From contig JACDQN010000420.1 in the NCBI GenBank assembly GCA_015657575.1, forward strand, positions 1 through 53,108: a DNA stretch of 53,108 bases, given 5' to 3'. The notes under the pieces were generated by a model. That model had not been told where the DNA came from. It saw only the letters and a list, made by a program, of their open reading frames with translations, and searched no databases. The stretch is from Sphingopyxis sp. (lineage in GTDB: Bacteria; Pseudomonadota; Alphaproteobacteria; Sphingomonadales; Sphingomonadaceae). The translations under genes were made by a program, and so were the position numbers. Below, piece by piece: positions 19,986 through 29,580 of this stretch; positions within the stretch are counted from its first letter, which is position 1, and every line of letters begins with the position of its first letter.

Positions 19986-20684
19986 TCAGGCGGCGTCGAC
20001 GAGGACGATTTCGCTGTCCTCGATCGCTGTGACGCGCAGCACCTCCATATCGCTGATCGCCGCGCCGTCGCGGGCATTTACGCGAACATCGTCGATCTGC
20101 ACCGCGCCCTTTGCTGGGACGAGATAGGCCTTGCGGTCCTTGCCCAGCGGATATTCTGCAACCTCGCCGGCGCGGAGCGTAGCGCCGGCCACTCGGGCGT
20201 CGGTGCGGATCGGCAGCGCCTCACCGTCGTTGTCATAGCCCGATGCCAGCGTCACGAACTTGCCCGAACGTTCGCCCTTGGGAAAGGGTTTGGCGCCCCA
20301 CTGTGGCGCTTCGCCGTCGCGGGTGGGCAGAATCCAGATCTGGAAGATCTTCGTCGTGACGTCCTCCAGATTATATTCCGAATGGCGGATGCCGGTGCCG
20401 GCGCTCATCACCTGCACGTCGCCCGCTTCGGTGCGGCCCTTGTTGCCGAGGCTGTCCTGGTGCGTGATCGCGCCCTCGCGGACATAGGTGATGATTTCCA
20501 TGTCGCGGTGCGGGTGCGGCGGAAAGCCGGTCTGCGGCTCGATCGTGTCGTCGTTCCACACGCGCAGATTGCCCCAACTCGTGCGCGCGGGATCGTGATA
20601 TCCCGCAAATGAGAAATGATGCTTGGCATTGAGCCAGCCGTGGTTGGCGCCGCCCAGGCTGTCGAAAGGACGAAGTTCGATCAT
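19986..20684 (-). CDS. pirin family protein (second copy)
   Basis: AKHHFSFAGYHDPARTSWGNLRVWNDD, FPPHPHRDMEIITYVREGAITHQDSLGN, MSAGTGIRHSE. Confidence 0.93.
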   Translation of the reverse strand: MIELRPFDSLGGANHGWLNAKHHFSFAGYHDPARTSWGNLRVWNDDTIEPQTGFPPHPHRDMEIITYVREGAITHQDSLGNKGRTEAGDVQVMSAGTGIRHSEYNLEDVTTKIFQIWILPTRDGEAPQWGAKPFPKGERSGKFVTLASGYDNDGEALPIRTDARVAGATLRAGEVAEYPLGKDRKAYLVPAKGAVQIDDVRVNARDGAAISDMEVLRVTAIEDSEIVLVDAA

Positions 20685-20796
20685 TTGCTGTCTCCGTGGC
20701 GAACCGGGATCGGCCGCCGTTGAGGGGGATTTAAGCATTGCAAGCCATTTGGATCAGTGGGATAAAATTTGTCAGAACGTTCGAGGAAATGGAAAA

Positions 20797-21726
20797 GTGA
20801 ATAACCCTGGCACGCCGACGCTGGACCAGCTTCGTATCTTCCTTGCTATCGTCGATACGGGCAGCTTCGCGGCGGCTGGGCGCCAGCTTAACCGTGCCGT
20901 ATCGGTGATCAGCTATGGGATTTCCAATCTCGAGGCGCAGCTTGGGCTGACGCTCTTCGAACGCGAGGGGACGCGTAAGCCGCAGCTCACCGTCGCGGGC
21001 CGCGCCCTGCTGTCGGAGGCGCGCACAATTTCGGTCGGTATCGACGGTCTGCGCGCCAAGGTGAAGGGGATGCTCGACGGGCTGGAGGCGGAGGTCGATC
21101 TGGCGGTCGACGTGATGCTGCCATCCGAGCGGCTCGGCAAGGTGCTGCGCGCCTTTGCGGCGGAGTTTCCAACGGTGCAGCTTCGGCTCCATGTCGAGGC
21201 GCTGGGCGCGATCACCGCGATGATCCTCGACCGCAAGGCCATCCTCGGCATTTCGGGGCCGCTGGCCGCCGGAGTCGAAGGAGTAGAGTGCGTTGCGGCG
21301 GGATCGATCCCGATGGTACCGGTGGCCGCGCCCGACCATCCGCTCGGCAGGATGGAGCGGATCCCGCCAGGAGCCGGGCGCGATTATACGCAGCTCGTCC
21401 TGACCGACCGGTCGCGCTTTACCGAAGGGCGCGACTATTCGGTGATGAGCCCCAAGACCTGGCGTCTTGCAGACCTCGGCGCCAAACATGCGCTGCTGCG
21501 CGAGGGGATCGGCTGGGGCAACATGCCGCTGCCGATGATCGAGCCCGATCTGGTCGCGGGAACGCTGGTGCAGCTCGCGATGCCCGATCATCCGGGCGGT
21601 ACCTATCGTTTTGCCGGCGTCTGGCGCCGCGACACGCCGCCGGGGCCAGCGGCGTCCTGGCTGCTCGAACAGTTCGTCACGCTCGGACAGAATGATGCCG
21701 AATTGGCCGGCATGATCGACCTTTAG
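20797..21726 (+). CDS. LysR family transcriptional regulator
   Basis: GTG start; TLDQLRIFLAIVDTGSFAAAGRQLNRAVSVISYGISNLEAQLGLTLFERE. Confidence 0.93.
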   Translation: MNNPGTPTLDQLRIFLAIVDTGSFAAAGRQLNRAVSVISYGISNLEAQLGLTLFEREGTRKPQLTVAGRALLSEARTISVGIDGLRAKVKGMLDGLEAEVDLAVDVMLPSERLGKVLRAFAAEFPTVQLRLHVEALGAITAMILDRKAILGISGPLAAGVEGVECVAAGSIPMVPVAAPDHPLGRMERIPPGAGRDYTQLVLTDRSRFTEGRDYSVMSPKTWRLADLGAKHALLREGIGWGNMPLPMIEPDLVAGTLVQLAMPDHPGGTYRFAGVWRRDTPPGPAASWLLEQFVTLGQNDAELAGMIDL

Positions 21727-23079
21727 AGTTTCAGCATCGCCTCGGCGCGACCATATGGATCGTCCGCGCGGGCCGGTATCGCGGATATAGGAACCGGGAC
21801 GAAATGCCGAGAGCGAGGCGGTAAAGGACAGCAGGGCGCTGGCCTGCCAACCCGCCGAGATTTCGACCTGATCGCCGATATGCCGCGCGTCGCTGCCGCC
21901 TGCCGGACGGAGAAGCCCGCCGGGAATATCGTAAATGCCGTCGCCGCGGCTCTCGCGCCAGAAACGCGCCGCGACCAGTTCGACCGTCACGCCTTTGCCG
22001 AAATCGAAATCGACGCTGGGATGGACATTGACGATGTTGCGCGGGCCGATCGGCGACAGCTCGCCGAAGTATTTGCCCTTGGGAAAAAGCGCGTTGAAGG
22101 TGCCGAGCCGGCGGTCGGCGGGATCGCGGTCGCCGCTCGCGATATTGGCGCGCAGGCGCACGCGCGGCTTGAGCGGCGCTTGGGAAAAGCTCCACGACGT
22201 TTCTGTCGCCAGCGACCAGGCGCGGATCGGGTCGCCGTCGAACCGTCCGCGCTGCAGCATGGCCTCCCAGTTCCAGCCGAGGTCGCCGCGCTTCCCAAAG
22301 AAGCGCAGGCCGAAGGTGTCGCGCGTTTCGCGACCGGCGCGACCGGCAAATCGGGCCGCTTCATTTTCATAGCCGAGCCAATAGGCGTCGATGCCGATGT
22401 CTCTTGCGGGCGCGAGCGTCGCATAGACGCCGGCCAGCCGCCGCGTCTTCGAGGTTCGGTCGTCGAAATCGCCGCTGCCCACCGCGACGGGCCGCAGGTG
22501 GAAGGCGTCGATACGGACCGGACCATGCTCGACGATCGCGCGGACGCCGTCGAAGGCCTGCGGAATGTTCGGGCCATAGCGGACGCCGACGAGCCGTTCG
22601 GACCCCAGCGCGATGAGCTCGCGCCCGCCGCGAACGGTCAGGCTGCCGTGACCGCTGAGCGGTAGGCGTATATCGGCAAAGCCCTGCAGCAGGTCGATTC
22701 CGGTTTCGTCCGCCGGCCCCTTGCCCGCGCCGACGCTGCGCGCATAGCCGGCGATGCCCTGCACGAAGACGCGCGCCGGGCCGGCGTGAAGATCGGCGTG
22801 GGGCATGACGCGCAGCCAGAGGTAGCCGTCGTCGGGGGCGGGCGGGTCGCCCCACAGATTGTCGTCGAACCCCTCGAACCGTGCGCGGGCTTCGCCGCCT
22901 AACGTCAAATAGGCCGAGCCGTCGTCCGTGAGCGGAAGAAATTTCGCCGCGCGCCATCCCTCCCGTGGGGCATCCGCCAGAATGGACCAGTCCTCGTCGT
23001 AGCGAAGGTTCGTCTGCTGGGCCTCCTGCGCCGGCGCTGCAAAGGGCAGCAGCGCGGCGAGGAGGGCGAGCGCACGCAT
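21723..23079 (-). CDS. alginate-export-like outer membrane protein (two inferred indels at the C-terminus)
   Basis: N-term signal MRALALLAALLPFAAPAQA; AYLTLGGEARARFEGFDDNLWGD, FADIRLPLSGHGSLTVRGGRELIALGSERLVGVRYGPN, LFPKGKYFGELSPIGPRNIVNVHPSVDF; end inferred as YIRDTGPARTIHMVGAEAMLKL*. Confidence 0.8.
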
Positions 23080-24676
23080 CAGTGGCGCGTGACGAAGTGG
23101 CGCACGACCGGGGGCGTGTCGCCGGTCTGGAAAGCGCGCAGCGCCTCCTGCTGCACGCGGTCGGCATTCGTCACACGGTCGTGCTGGCGGAGATGCTCGA
23201 GCCAGCTTTCGACGGTGAAGCTTTCGATCACTGTGCCGGGATTGGAGGTGTCCTCATAAATGCCCCAGTGGATCGCGCCGTCGCGGCGGCGGATACGGCG
23301 CATCTTCTGCATTTCGGCCAGAAAGGCGGGCACCTGTGCGGGGTCGATGCGATATTCGACCGTCACCAGCACCGGGCCGCTATCATGCTCGACCATACCG
23401 TCGACGAGCGGGGCCGGCCAGTGCGCCGAGGGCGCGAGATCGAGCGCGCTCGCCTTGTCGAGCGGGAAGCGCCAGGCGAGCACCAGCCCGGCGAGGGCGA
23501 GCAGAGCTGCCGCGACGAGCAGGGTCGATGGTACGCCGATGCGCGACGCGACCGATCCCCAAAGCGCCGATCCCCCCGCCATCGATCCCTGAAAGACGAG
23601 CAGATAGATGGCGAGCGCACGCGCCTTGACCCAGCCGGGCGAGGTCGCCTGCGCGCCGCCGTTGAGCGAGGCCATCATCGCGATCCACGCGAGCCCCGCG
23701 GCGAAAAGCGCCGCCGATGCGGTCCAGAAGCTGCTCGCCAGTGAGAGGGCCGCCATCGCCGCGGCAAGCAGGACCGAAGCGGCCAGCGTGATCGCATTCG
23801 CGCCCATCCGTCCGCGCAGCTTCGGCATCAGCATTGCGCCGCCGATCGCGCCGAGCCCCATGAAGGTGAGCAGCCCGCCATAGCCCGCCGGCCGAGCCCG
23901 AGGTCGCGCCGCGCGATGATCGGCAGCAGCGCCCAGAGGCCGCTGGCAAAGACGAAGAAGCCGACCGAGCGGATCAGCACGACCTGCAATTCGGGTGCGC
24001 GCATCGCGTAGCGCAGCCCCGCGCGCATCGCGCCGACCATATGCTCGGCGGGCAGATGGCGGTCGGGCGCCGCGCGGTGCCAGCGGAACAGGACGATGAT
24101 GACGCCGACGACCGACAGCGCGTTGACCGCAAAGACGGCGGCGGGACCCGAGGCGGCGATGATGACGCCGCCCAATGCGGGGCCGATCGCACGCGCGATA
24201 TTGACCCCCAGCGAGTTGAGCGCGACCGCCTGTTGCAGCGCCTGCTTGCCAACCAGTTCGGGCACGATCGCCTGGAAGGCGGGCGCGGAGAAGGCCGCGC
24301 CGACCGCGATCAGCGCGGTGAAGACGAGCAGCACCCAAGCGGTCGTGAACCCCGACAAGGTGATCGCGGCAAGCCCGGCGGCGCCGACCAGCCCGAACAG
24401 CTGCGCGCCGATCAGCAGGTGGCGGCGGTCGACGATATCGGCGAGCGCCCCGGCCGGCAGCGCCAGCGCGAACATCGGAAAGGTCGTCGCGGCCTGCACC
24501 AGTGCGACCATCAGCGGGTCGGGCGACAGCGAGGTCATCAGCCAGCCCGCGCCGACATCGTGCATCCAGGTGCCGATGTTGGAGACGATCGTCGCGATCC
24601 ACAGCGCCCGGAACATCGGGCTAGCGAGCGGGCGCTCGGAGGCGGCTGTCGCGGCAGGGGCGGGGGGCTGCGTCAT
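23079..24676 (-). pseudogene. MFS transporter (MFS_3/transmembrane secretion effector type) with inferred 1-bp frameshift at ~23890
   Basis: N-terminal half in ORF 23828..24676, C-terminal half in ORF 23079..24602 (AGYGGLLTFMGLGAIGGAMLMPKLRGRMG... DGAIHWGIYEDTSNPGTVIESFTVESWLEHLRQHDRVTNADR). Confidence 0.82.
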
Positions 24677-25083
24677 GCCCTGCGCTCGCGCAGGATCGCG
24701 GCGAGCATCAGCCCGCCGATCAGCCCGACATGTTCGAGGAAGGTGTTGCGCTCGTGAAAGCGCGCCATCGGATCGGCGACCTGCCAGAAGGGGTGCGCGA
24801 TCAGCGTCGCGGCGGCGGTAAAGACGCCGAGCGCGCCGGCGCCGAGCCAGGCCTGGCGACCGAGGATGACCAGCAGCGAGCCGCCGATCTGCACGGCGAT
24901 GGTCAGCGCGACGACCAGTGCGGCGGGCTCAAGGCCGAAGTGCCGTGCTTCGCCGAGCGCGCCGCCAAGGTCGAACAGCTTGGCGATGCCGCTCGTCCAA
25001 TAGGGCAGGGTGAGCAGGGTCGCGGCGAGGACCGCGAAACGATTGTCGCCGAGCAGGCGGGCGATAGGGGCAGGGGTGTTCAT
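24673..25083 (-). CDS. DoxX family membrane protein
   Basis: LPYWTSGIAKLFDLGGALGEARHFGLEPAALVVALTIAVQIGGSLLVILGR... HVGLIGGLMLAAI. Confidence 0.85.
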   Translation of the reverse strand: MNTPAPIARLLGDNRFAVLAATLLTLPYWTSGIAKLFDLGGALGEARHFGLEPAALVVALTIAVQIGGSLLVILGRQAWLGAGALGVFTAAATLIAHPFWQVADPMARFHERNTFLEHVGLIGGLMLAAILRERRA

Positions 25084-25086
25084 CGT

Positions 25087-27018
25087 TCAGACCGCCCAGC
25101 AACCGCAGCCGAAGGTGCCCCAGAAGCTCTGGACGTCGGCGGCGGGGACATGGGAGCCGAGCGCCGCGGCATGGTCGTGCCCATGGACGTTGCAAGCGCT
25201 CGCGCAGCCGCACGCCGCCGCCATCTTCTGGGCGCCTTCGGGACGGCGATAATGGCCGCCGAAGGTCGCGACGGGCGACCAGTCGGGCATCGGCTTGGGC
25301 AGCGCGGGGGCGATGGGGCCATAGTCGCCCTCGCCATGCACGACCTTGCCGCCGAGGATGGTCAGCACCGCGCGCAGATGGACGATCTCGCTTTCGGCGA
25401 CGCCGAAATAATCGTCCGACAGCAGCGCGAGGTCGGCGAGCTGGCCTTTCTTGATCTGGCCCTTCTTGCCGACCTCGTTCGAGAACCATGTGTTCTTTTC
25501 GGTCCACAGCCGCAGCGCGGTTTCGCGGTCGAGCCGATTGCGCACGGGATAGAGCGTAGTGCCGCCGAGCGTCTTGCCGGTGACGAGCCATGACAGCGAG
25601 ACCCAGGGGTTGTAGCTCGCGACGCGCGTCGCGTCGGTCCCCGCGCCGACGGGGATGCCGGCCTCCATCATCCGCTTGATCGGCGGGGTCGCCTCGGCCG
25701 CCTTGGCGCCATAGCGTTCGATGAAATATTCGCCCTGGAACATCATCCGGTGCTGCACCGCGATGCCGCCGCCCAATGCCGCGATGCGGTCGATATTGCG
25801 CTCGCTGATCGTCTCGGCATGGTCGAAGAACCAGTTGAGGCCCGACAACGGAATGTCGCGATCGACCTTTTCGAACACGTCGAGCGCGCGGCTGATCGTC
25901 TGGTCGTAGGTCGCATGGAGGCGCCACGGCCATTTACGCTCGGCAAGCAGGCGCACGACGGGTTCGAGGTCGCTTTCCATGCTCGGCGGCATGTCGGGGC
26001 GTTCGACGCGGAAATCCTCGAAATCGGCGGCCGAATAGACGAGCATCTCGCCCGCGCCATTGTGGCGATAGGTGTCGTCGCCATCGCCCGGCTTTACCTG
26101 CGTCGACCAGGTCGCGAAGTCCTTCAGCTCTTCCTTCGGCTTTTGCGTGAAGAGGTTGTAGGCGATGCGCAGCGTCATCTCGCCGTCCGCATGCAGCTTT
26201 TCGATGATCTGATAATCGTCGGGATAATTCTGGAACCCGCCGCCGGCGTCGACGACGCTGGTGACGCCGAGCGAATTGAGCTCCCGCATGAAATGGCGGG
26301 TCGAATTGACCTGATATTCCTCAGGCAGCTTCGGCCCTTTGGCGAGCGTCGAATAGAGGATCACGGCGTTGGGTTGCGCCAGTAACAGGCCGGTCGGGTT
26401 GCCGGCCGCGTCGCGGACGATCTCGCCGCCCGGCGGGTTCGGCGTATCCTTCGTATAACCGACGGCGCGAAGCGCGGCAGCGTTGAGCAGCGCCCGGTCA
26501 TAGAGGTGGAGGATGAACACCGGCGTATCGGGGGCCGCGGCGTTGATTTCGTTGAGCGTGGGCAGGCGCTTTTCGGCGAATTGATGTTCGGTGAAGCCAC
26601 CGACGACGCGCACCCATTGCGGGGGCGGCGTGTTCGCGGCCTGCTTCCGGAGCATCGCCATCGCATCGGCGAGGCTCGGCACGCCATCCCAGCGCAGCTC
26701 CATATTATAGTTGAGCCCGCCCCGGATGACGTGGATGTGACTGTCAATCAGCCCGGGGATCAAGCGGCGGCCCTTGGCGTCGATGACGGTCGCATCGGGG
26801 CCGGCGGCTGCGCGGACCTCTTGCTCGCTGCCGACGCGCAGGAATTTGCCGTCGCGGATCGCGACCGCCTGCGCCTTGGGATTGGCCTTGTCGAGCGTGG
26901 TCACCTTCGCGTTGACGATGACGAGGTCGGGCTGGGTCATGGCAAAACTCTCCGATGCGGTGAGAAGGGCGGTGGTGGCAGCGCCGGCGAGCGCCTGGCG
27001 GCGGGTGATCGGGTTCAT
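25087..27018 (-). CDS. amidohydrolase family protein (YtcJ-like)
   Basis: VIDAKGRRLIPGLIDSHIHVIRGG; twin-arginine-like NPITRRQALAGAATTALL; GAGTDATRVASYNPWVSLSWLVTG. Confidence 0.92.
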   Translation of the reverse strand: MNPITRRQALAGAATTALLTASESFAMTQPDLVIVNAKVTTLDKANPKAQAVAIRDGKFLRVGSEQEVRAAAGPDATVIDAKGRRLIPGLIDSHIHVIRGGLNYNMELRWDGVPSLADAMAMLRKQAANTPPPQWVRVVGGFTEHQFAEKRLPTLNEINAAAPDTPVFILHLYDRALLNAAALRAVGYTKDTPNPPGGEIVRDAAGNPTGLLLAQPNAVILYSTLAKGPKLPEEYQVNSTRHFMRELNSLGVTSVVDAGGGFQNYPDDYQIIEKLHADGEMTLRIAYNLFTQKPKEELKDFATWSTQVKPGDGDDTYRHNGAGEMLVYSAADFEDFRVERPDMPPSMESDLEPVVRLLAERKWPWRLHATYDQTISRALDVFEKVDRDIPLSGLNWFFDHAETISERNIDRIAALGGGIAVQHRMMFQGEYFIERYGAKAAEATPPIKRMMEAGIPVGAGTDATRVASYNPWVSLSWLVTGKTLGGTTLYPVRNRLDRETALRLWTEKNTWFSNEVGKKGQIKKGQLADLALLSDDYFGVAESEIVHLRAVLTILGGKVVHGEGDYGPIAPALPKPMPDWSPVATFGGHYRRPEGAQKMAAACGCASACNVHGHDHAAALGSHVPAADVQSFWGTFGCGCWAV

Positions 27019-27263
27019 GCGTCATCCTCCTTTCGGGGGGCGGTTGTGCCGAGGATATGCGGCGCGCAATCCTCGCGGACGAAGCGGGCCAGCTCGCTCC
27101 GGTCGGTGAAGCGCTTGGCGACGGGCACGATCTGTTCGCCGAGCAGTATCCCCGCCAGCCCGACGAGCGCGACGACAGGAGGGGCGGGAGAACGGACGCC
27201 AAGCAGGCTGTAGACGAGACCGGCAAGCAATCCGGCGCCTAGCGAGACGAGGTAGATCTTCAT
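27015..27263 (-). CDS. XapX domain-containing protein
   Basis: MKIYLVSLGAGLLAGLVYSLLGVRSPAPPVVALVGLAGILLGEQIVP. Confidence 0.88.
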   Translation of the reverse strand: MKIYLVSLGAGLLAGLVYSLLGVRSPAPPVVALVGLAGILLGEQIVPVAKRFTDRSELARFVREDCAPHILGTTAPRKEDDA

Positions 27264-27284
27264 GGATCCGTCTCCCTTATTGCC

Positions 27285-28121
27285 TCAGGCCTGCACGAAG
27301 GCGAGCAGGTCGGGGTTGATGATGTCGGCGTTGACGGTCAGCATGCCATGGCTGAAGCCCTCGTAGATTTTCAGCGTCGCGTTCGGAAGGATTTCGGCCT
27401 GCAGGACGCCAGCGTTCTTATACGGGACTACCTGGTCGTCGTCGCCGTGTAGGATGAGGGTCGGCACGTTGATCGCCGTCAGATCGTCGGTCTGGTCGGT
27501 TTCCGAAAAGGCCTTCACCCCGTCGTAATGCGCCTTGGCGCTGCCCATCATGCCCTGACGCCACCAATTGTCGATCACCGCGGGAATGACGTTCGCACCG
27601 TCGCGGTTGAAGCCGTAAAAGGGACCCGAGGGAAGGTCGCGGAAGAATTTCGAGCGATTGGCGGCGAGTTCGCTGCGGATGCCGTCGAAAACCTCGATCG
27701 GGAGGCCGCCCGGATAGCGTTGGGTTTTCAGCATGATCGGCGGGACCGCGCTGACCAGCACCGCCTTGGCGACGCGGCCTTGCGGAATGCCGTAGCGGGC
27801 GACATAGGCGGCCACTTCGCCGCCTCCGGTCGAATGGCCGATATGGATCGCATTCCGGAGGTCGAGATGCTCCATCACGGCCGCGGCGTCGGCCGCATAA
27901 TGATCCATGTCATGACCGTCGCTCACCTGTTCCGATCGGCCGTGGCCGCGGCGGTCGTGCGCGACGACGCGATAGCCGTTGGCGAGGAAGAAGAGCATCT
28001 GGATGTCCCAGTCGTCCGACGACAGCGGCCAGCCATGATGAAAAACGATCGGCTGGGCATCTTTTGGGCCCCAGTCCTTATAGAAGATTTCGACGCCGTC
28101 CTTGGTGGTAACATAGCTCAT
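27285..28121 (-). CDS. alpha/beta hydrolase (chloroperoxidase-like)
   Basis: MSYVTTKDGVEIFYKDWGPKDAQPIVFHHGWPLSSDDW; HIGHSTGGGEVAAYVARYG. Confidence 0.94.
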   Translation of the reverse strand: MSYVTTKDGVEIFYKDWGPKDAQPIVFHHGWPLSSDDWDIQMLFFLANGYRVVAHDRRGHGRSEQVSDGHDMDHYAADAAAVMEHLDLRNAIHIGHSTGGGEVAAYVARYGIPQGRVAKAVLVSAVPPIMLKTQRYPGGLPIEVFDGIRSELAANRSKFFRDLPSGPFYGFNRDGANVIPAVIDNWWRQGMMGSAKAHYDGVKAFSETDQTDDLTAINVPTLILHGDDDQVVPYKNAGVLQAEILPNATLKIYEGFSHGMLTVNADIINPDLLAFVQA

Positions 28122-28191
28122 GACAAATTCCTTCGGGGAGCTGAAATGATAGGGAAAATTGCCGGGCGGAGGACGCCCGGCCCCGGAGGTG

Positions 28192-28851
28192 TCAGTGGCC
28201 GCCTTCGGACGCGCCGAACATCGTCTTGGCATAGGTAATGCCAAGCCCGTAAGCGCCGCCCCATTTGCGGGCGATGCCGGTAGTCAGGTCATAGGTTTCG
28301 GCGCGCGCCCAGTCGCGCTGGAGTTCGAGCAGATATTGCAGCGACGTGATCGGCTTCGCACCGGCCTCCACCATGCGTTCGACGGCACGTTCATGCGCTT
28401 CTTCCGAAATGTCGCCGCTGGCGTCGGTGATGACATAGGCTTCGAAGCCCTGTTCGAGCGCCGAGAGAACGGGCCCCACGATGCAGACCGAGGTCCACAG
28501 GCCGGCGAAGACGATGCGGTCCTTGCCGATGCGGTTGACCTCGTCGATCACGGCGGCGTCTTCCCAGGTGTTCATGCTGGTGCGGTCGAGCATGGCTTGC
28601 CCCGGAAAGGCATTGACGATCTCGTCGAACATCGGCCCCGAGAAGCTCTTTTCGGCGACCGTGGTCAGGATAGTGGGGACGTTGAAGCCGGCGGCGGCGT
28701 TCGAGACGAGCGCGGCATGGTTGCGCAGCAGTTCAGGGGCGATCGACTTGGTCGCAAAGGCCATCTGCGACTGGAAATCGATAAGGACCAACGCGTGATT
28801 GCCGGGATCCAGCAGGGCTTTCGCGGGCGTGGGAGTGGCTTTGATCGACAT
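28192..28851 (-). CDS. isochorismatase family cysteine hydrolase
   Basis: ALVLIDFQSQMAFATKSI; RIVFAGLWTSVCIVGPVLSALEQGFEAYVITDASGDIS. Confidence 0.92.
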   Translation of the reverse strand: MSIKATPTPAKALLDPGNHALVLIDFQSQMAFATKSIAPELLRNHAALVSNAAAGFNVPTILTTVAEKSFSGPMFDEIVNAFPGQAMLDRTSMNTWEDAAVIDEVNRIGKDRIVFAGLWTSVCIVGPVLSALEQGFEAYVITDASGDISEEAHERAVERMVEAGAKPITSLQYLLELQRDWARAETYDLTTGIARKWGGAYGLGITYAKTMFGASEGGH

Positions 28852-29044
28852 GGCTGACTCTCCAATCTTGCTATTCCGAAATCCCGATCCTGTCGGGATG
28901 AGGTCTGTTTAGATCGGCGCTGTTGTGCGAAACAGTCAGATAAAACTATCCACTATGTTCGATAAATTGGAAAAGATTGATTTGATGATATCGGCGAACC
29001 CCTTGCACATGGTTGCGGCGGGCACACGATATGCCGCGCCGCTC

Positions 29045-29074
29045 TTGACCCTGTAGTTGCTACGGGCCTTAAGA
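29045..29074 (+). promoter_or_regulatory. MerR-family-type promoter/operator upstream of metal efflux operon
   Basis: TTGACC CTGTAGTTGCTACGGG CC TTAAGA: -35-like box, long spacer with imperfect dyad CCTGTAG/CTACGGG. Confidence 0.55.
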
Positions 29075-29189
29075 GGCTCGCCGACTCGAAGTGAATTCAT
29101 TGGGACGACGGTTGACCGAAAACGGAAATGAAGGGGTTTCGCGCCCGGCCGCGTTGCGGCGCCGCCATCTCCATGATAGGCCGCGAGCG

Positions 29190-29525
29190 ATGTCGGTCGT
29201 CCTCGCCCGCCTTGTCCTTGCGATATCGCTGCTGTTCGGCAGCGTGGTCGTTCCCGCTATGGCGGGTGCGGAGGCGGGGCATGCGATGGAAGTCGTTGAC
29301 GTCGATTGCGACATGCTCGCTGTAACGACGGATGTGGATCAGAAACCCTCGGATAATGCGCCGCCGCTTCATATCGATCATCATCATTGCTCAGCCTGCG
29401 CTGAGCTGAATGGCCGCTCGCTGGCTGCAGATATGCCCGCACCGAAAGACTTGTTCTTCGGTCGACCTGCGGCAGTGCTCACCTCCTACGCGACCGCGCC
29501 CCCCGTCCAGCCTCCCGCCGCCTGA
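29190..29525 (+). CDS. small secreted/periplasmic His/Cys-containing protein
   Basis: N-terminal signal-like MSVVLARLVLAISLLFGSVVVPAMAGAEAGHA; PPLHIDHHHCSACAE; directly upstream of czcC-like gene. Confidence 0.7.
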   Translation: MSVVLARLVLAISLLFGSVVVPAMAGAEAGHAMEVVDVDCDMLAVTTDVDQKPSDNAPPLHIDHHHCSACAELNGRSLAADMPAPKDLFFGRPAAVLTSYATAPPVQPPAA

Positions 29526-29580
29526 TCACTGCTTCGCGCAGGCTTTCGCCTGCGTCGTCATGCACTGACCAGGAGTATTT

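Noticed and set aside
20731-21722. C-terminal ~300 aa of ORF 20731..23079
   Set aside because: Read-through antisense to the LysR gene, created by inferred indels at the porin 3' end.
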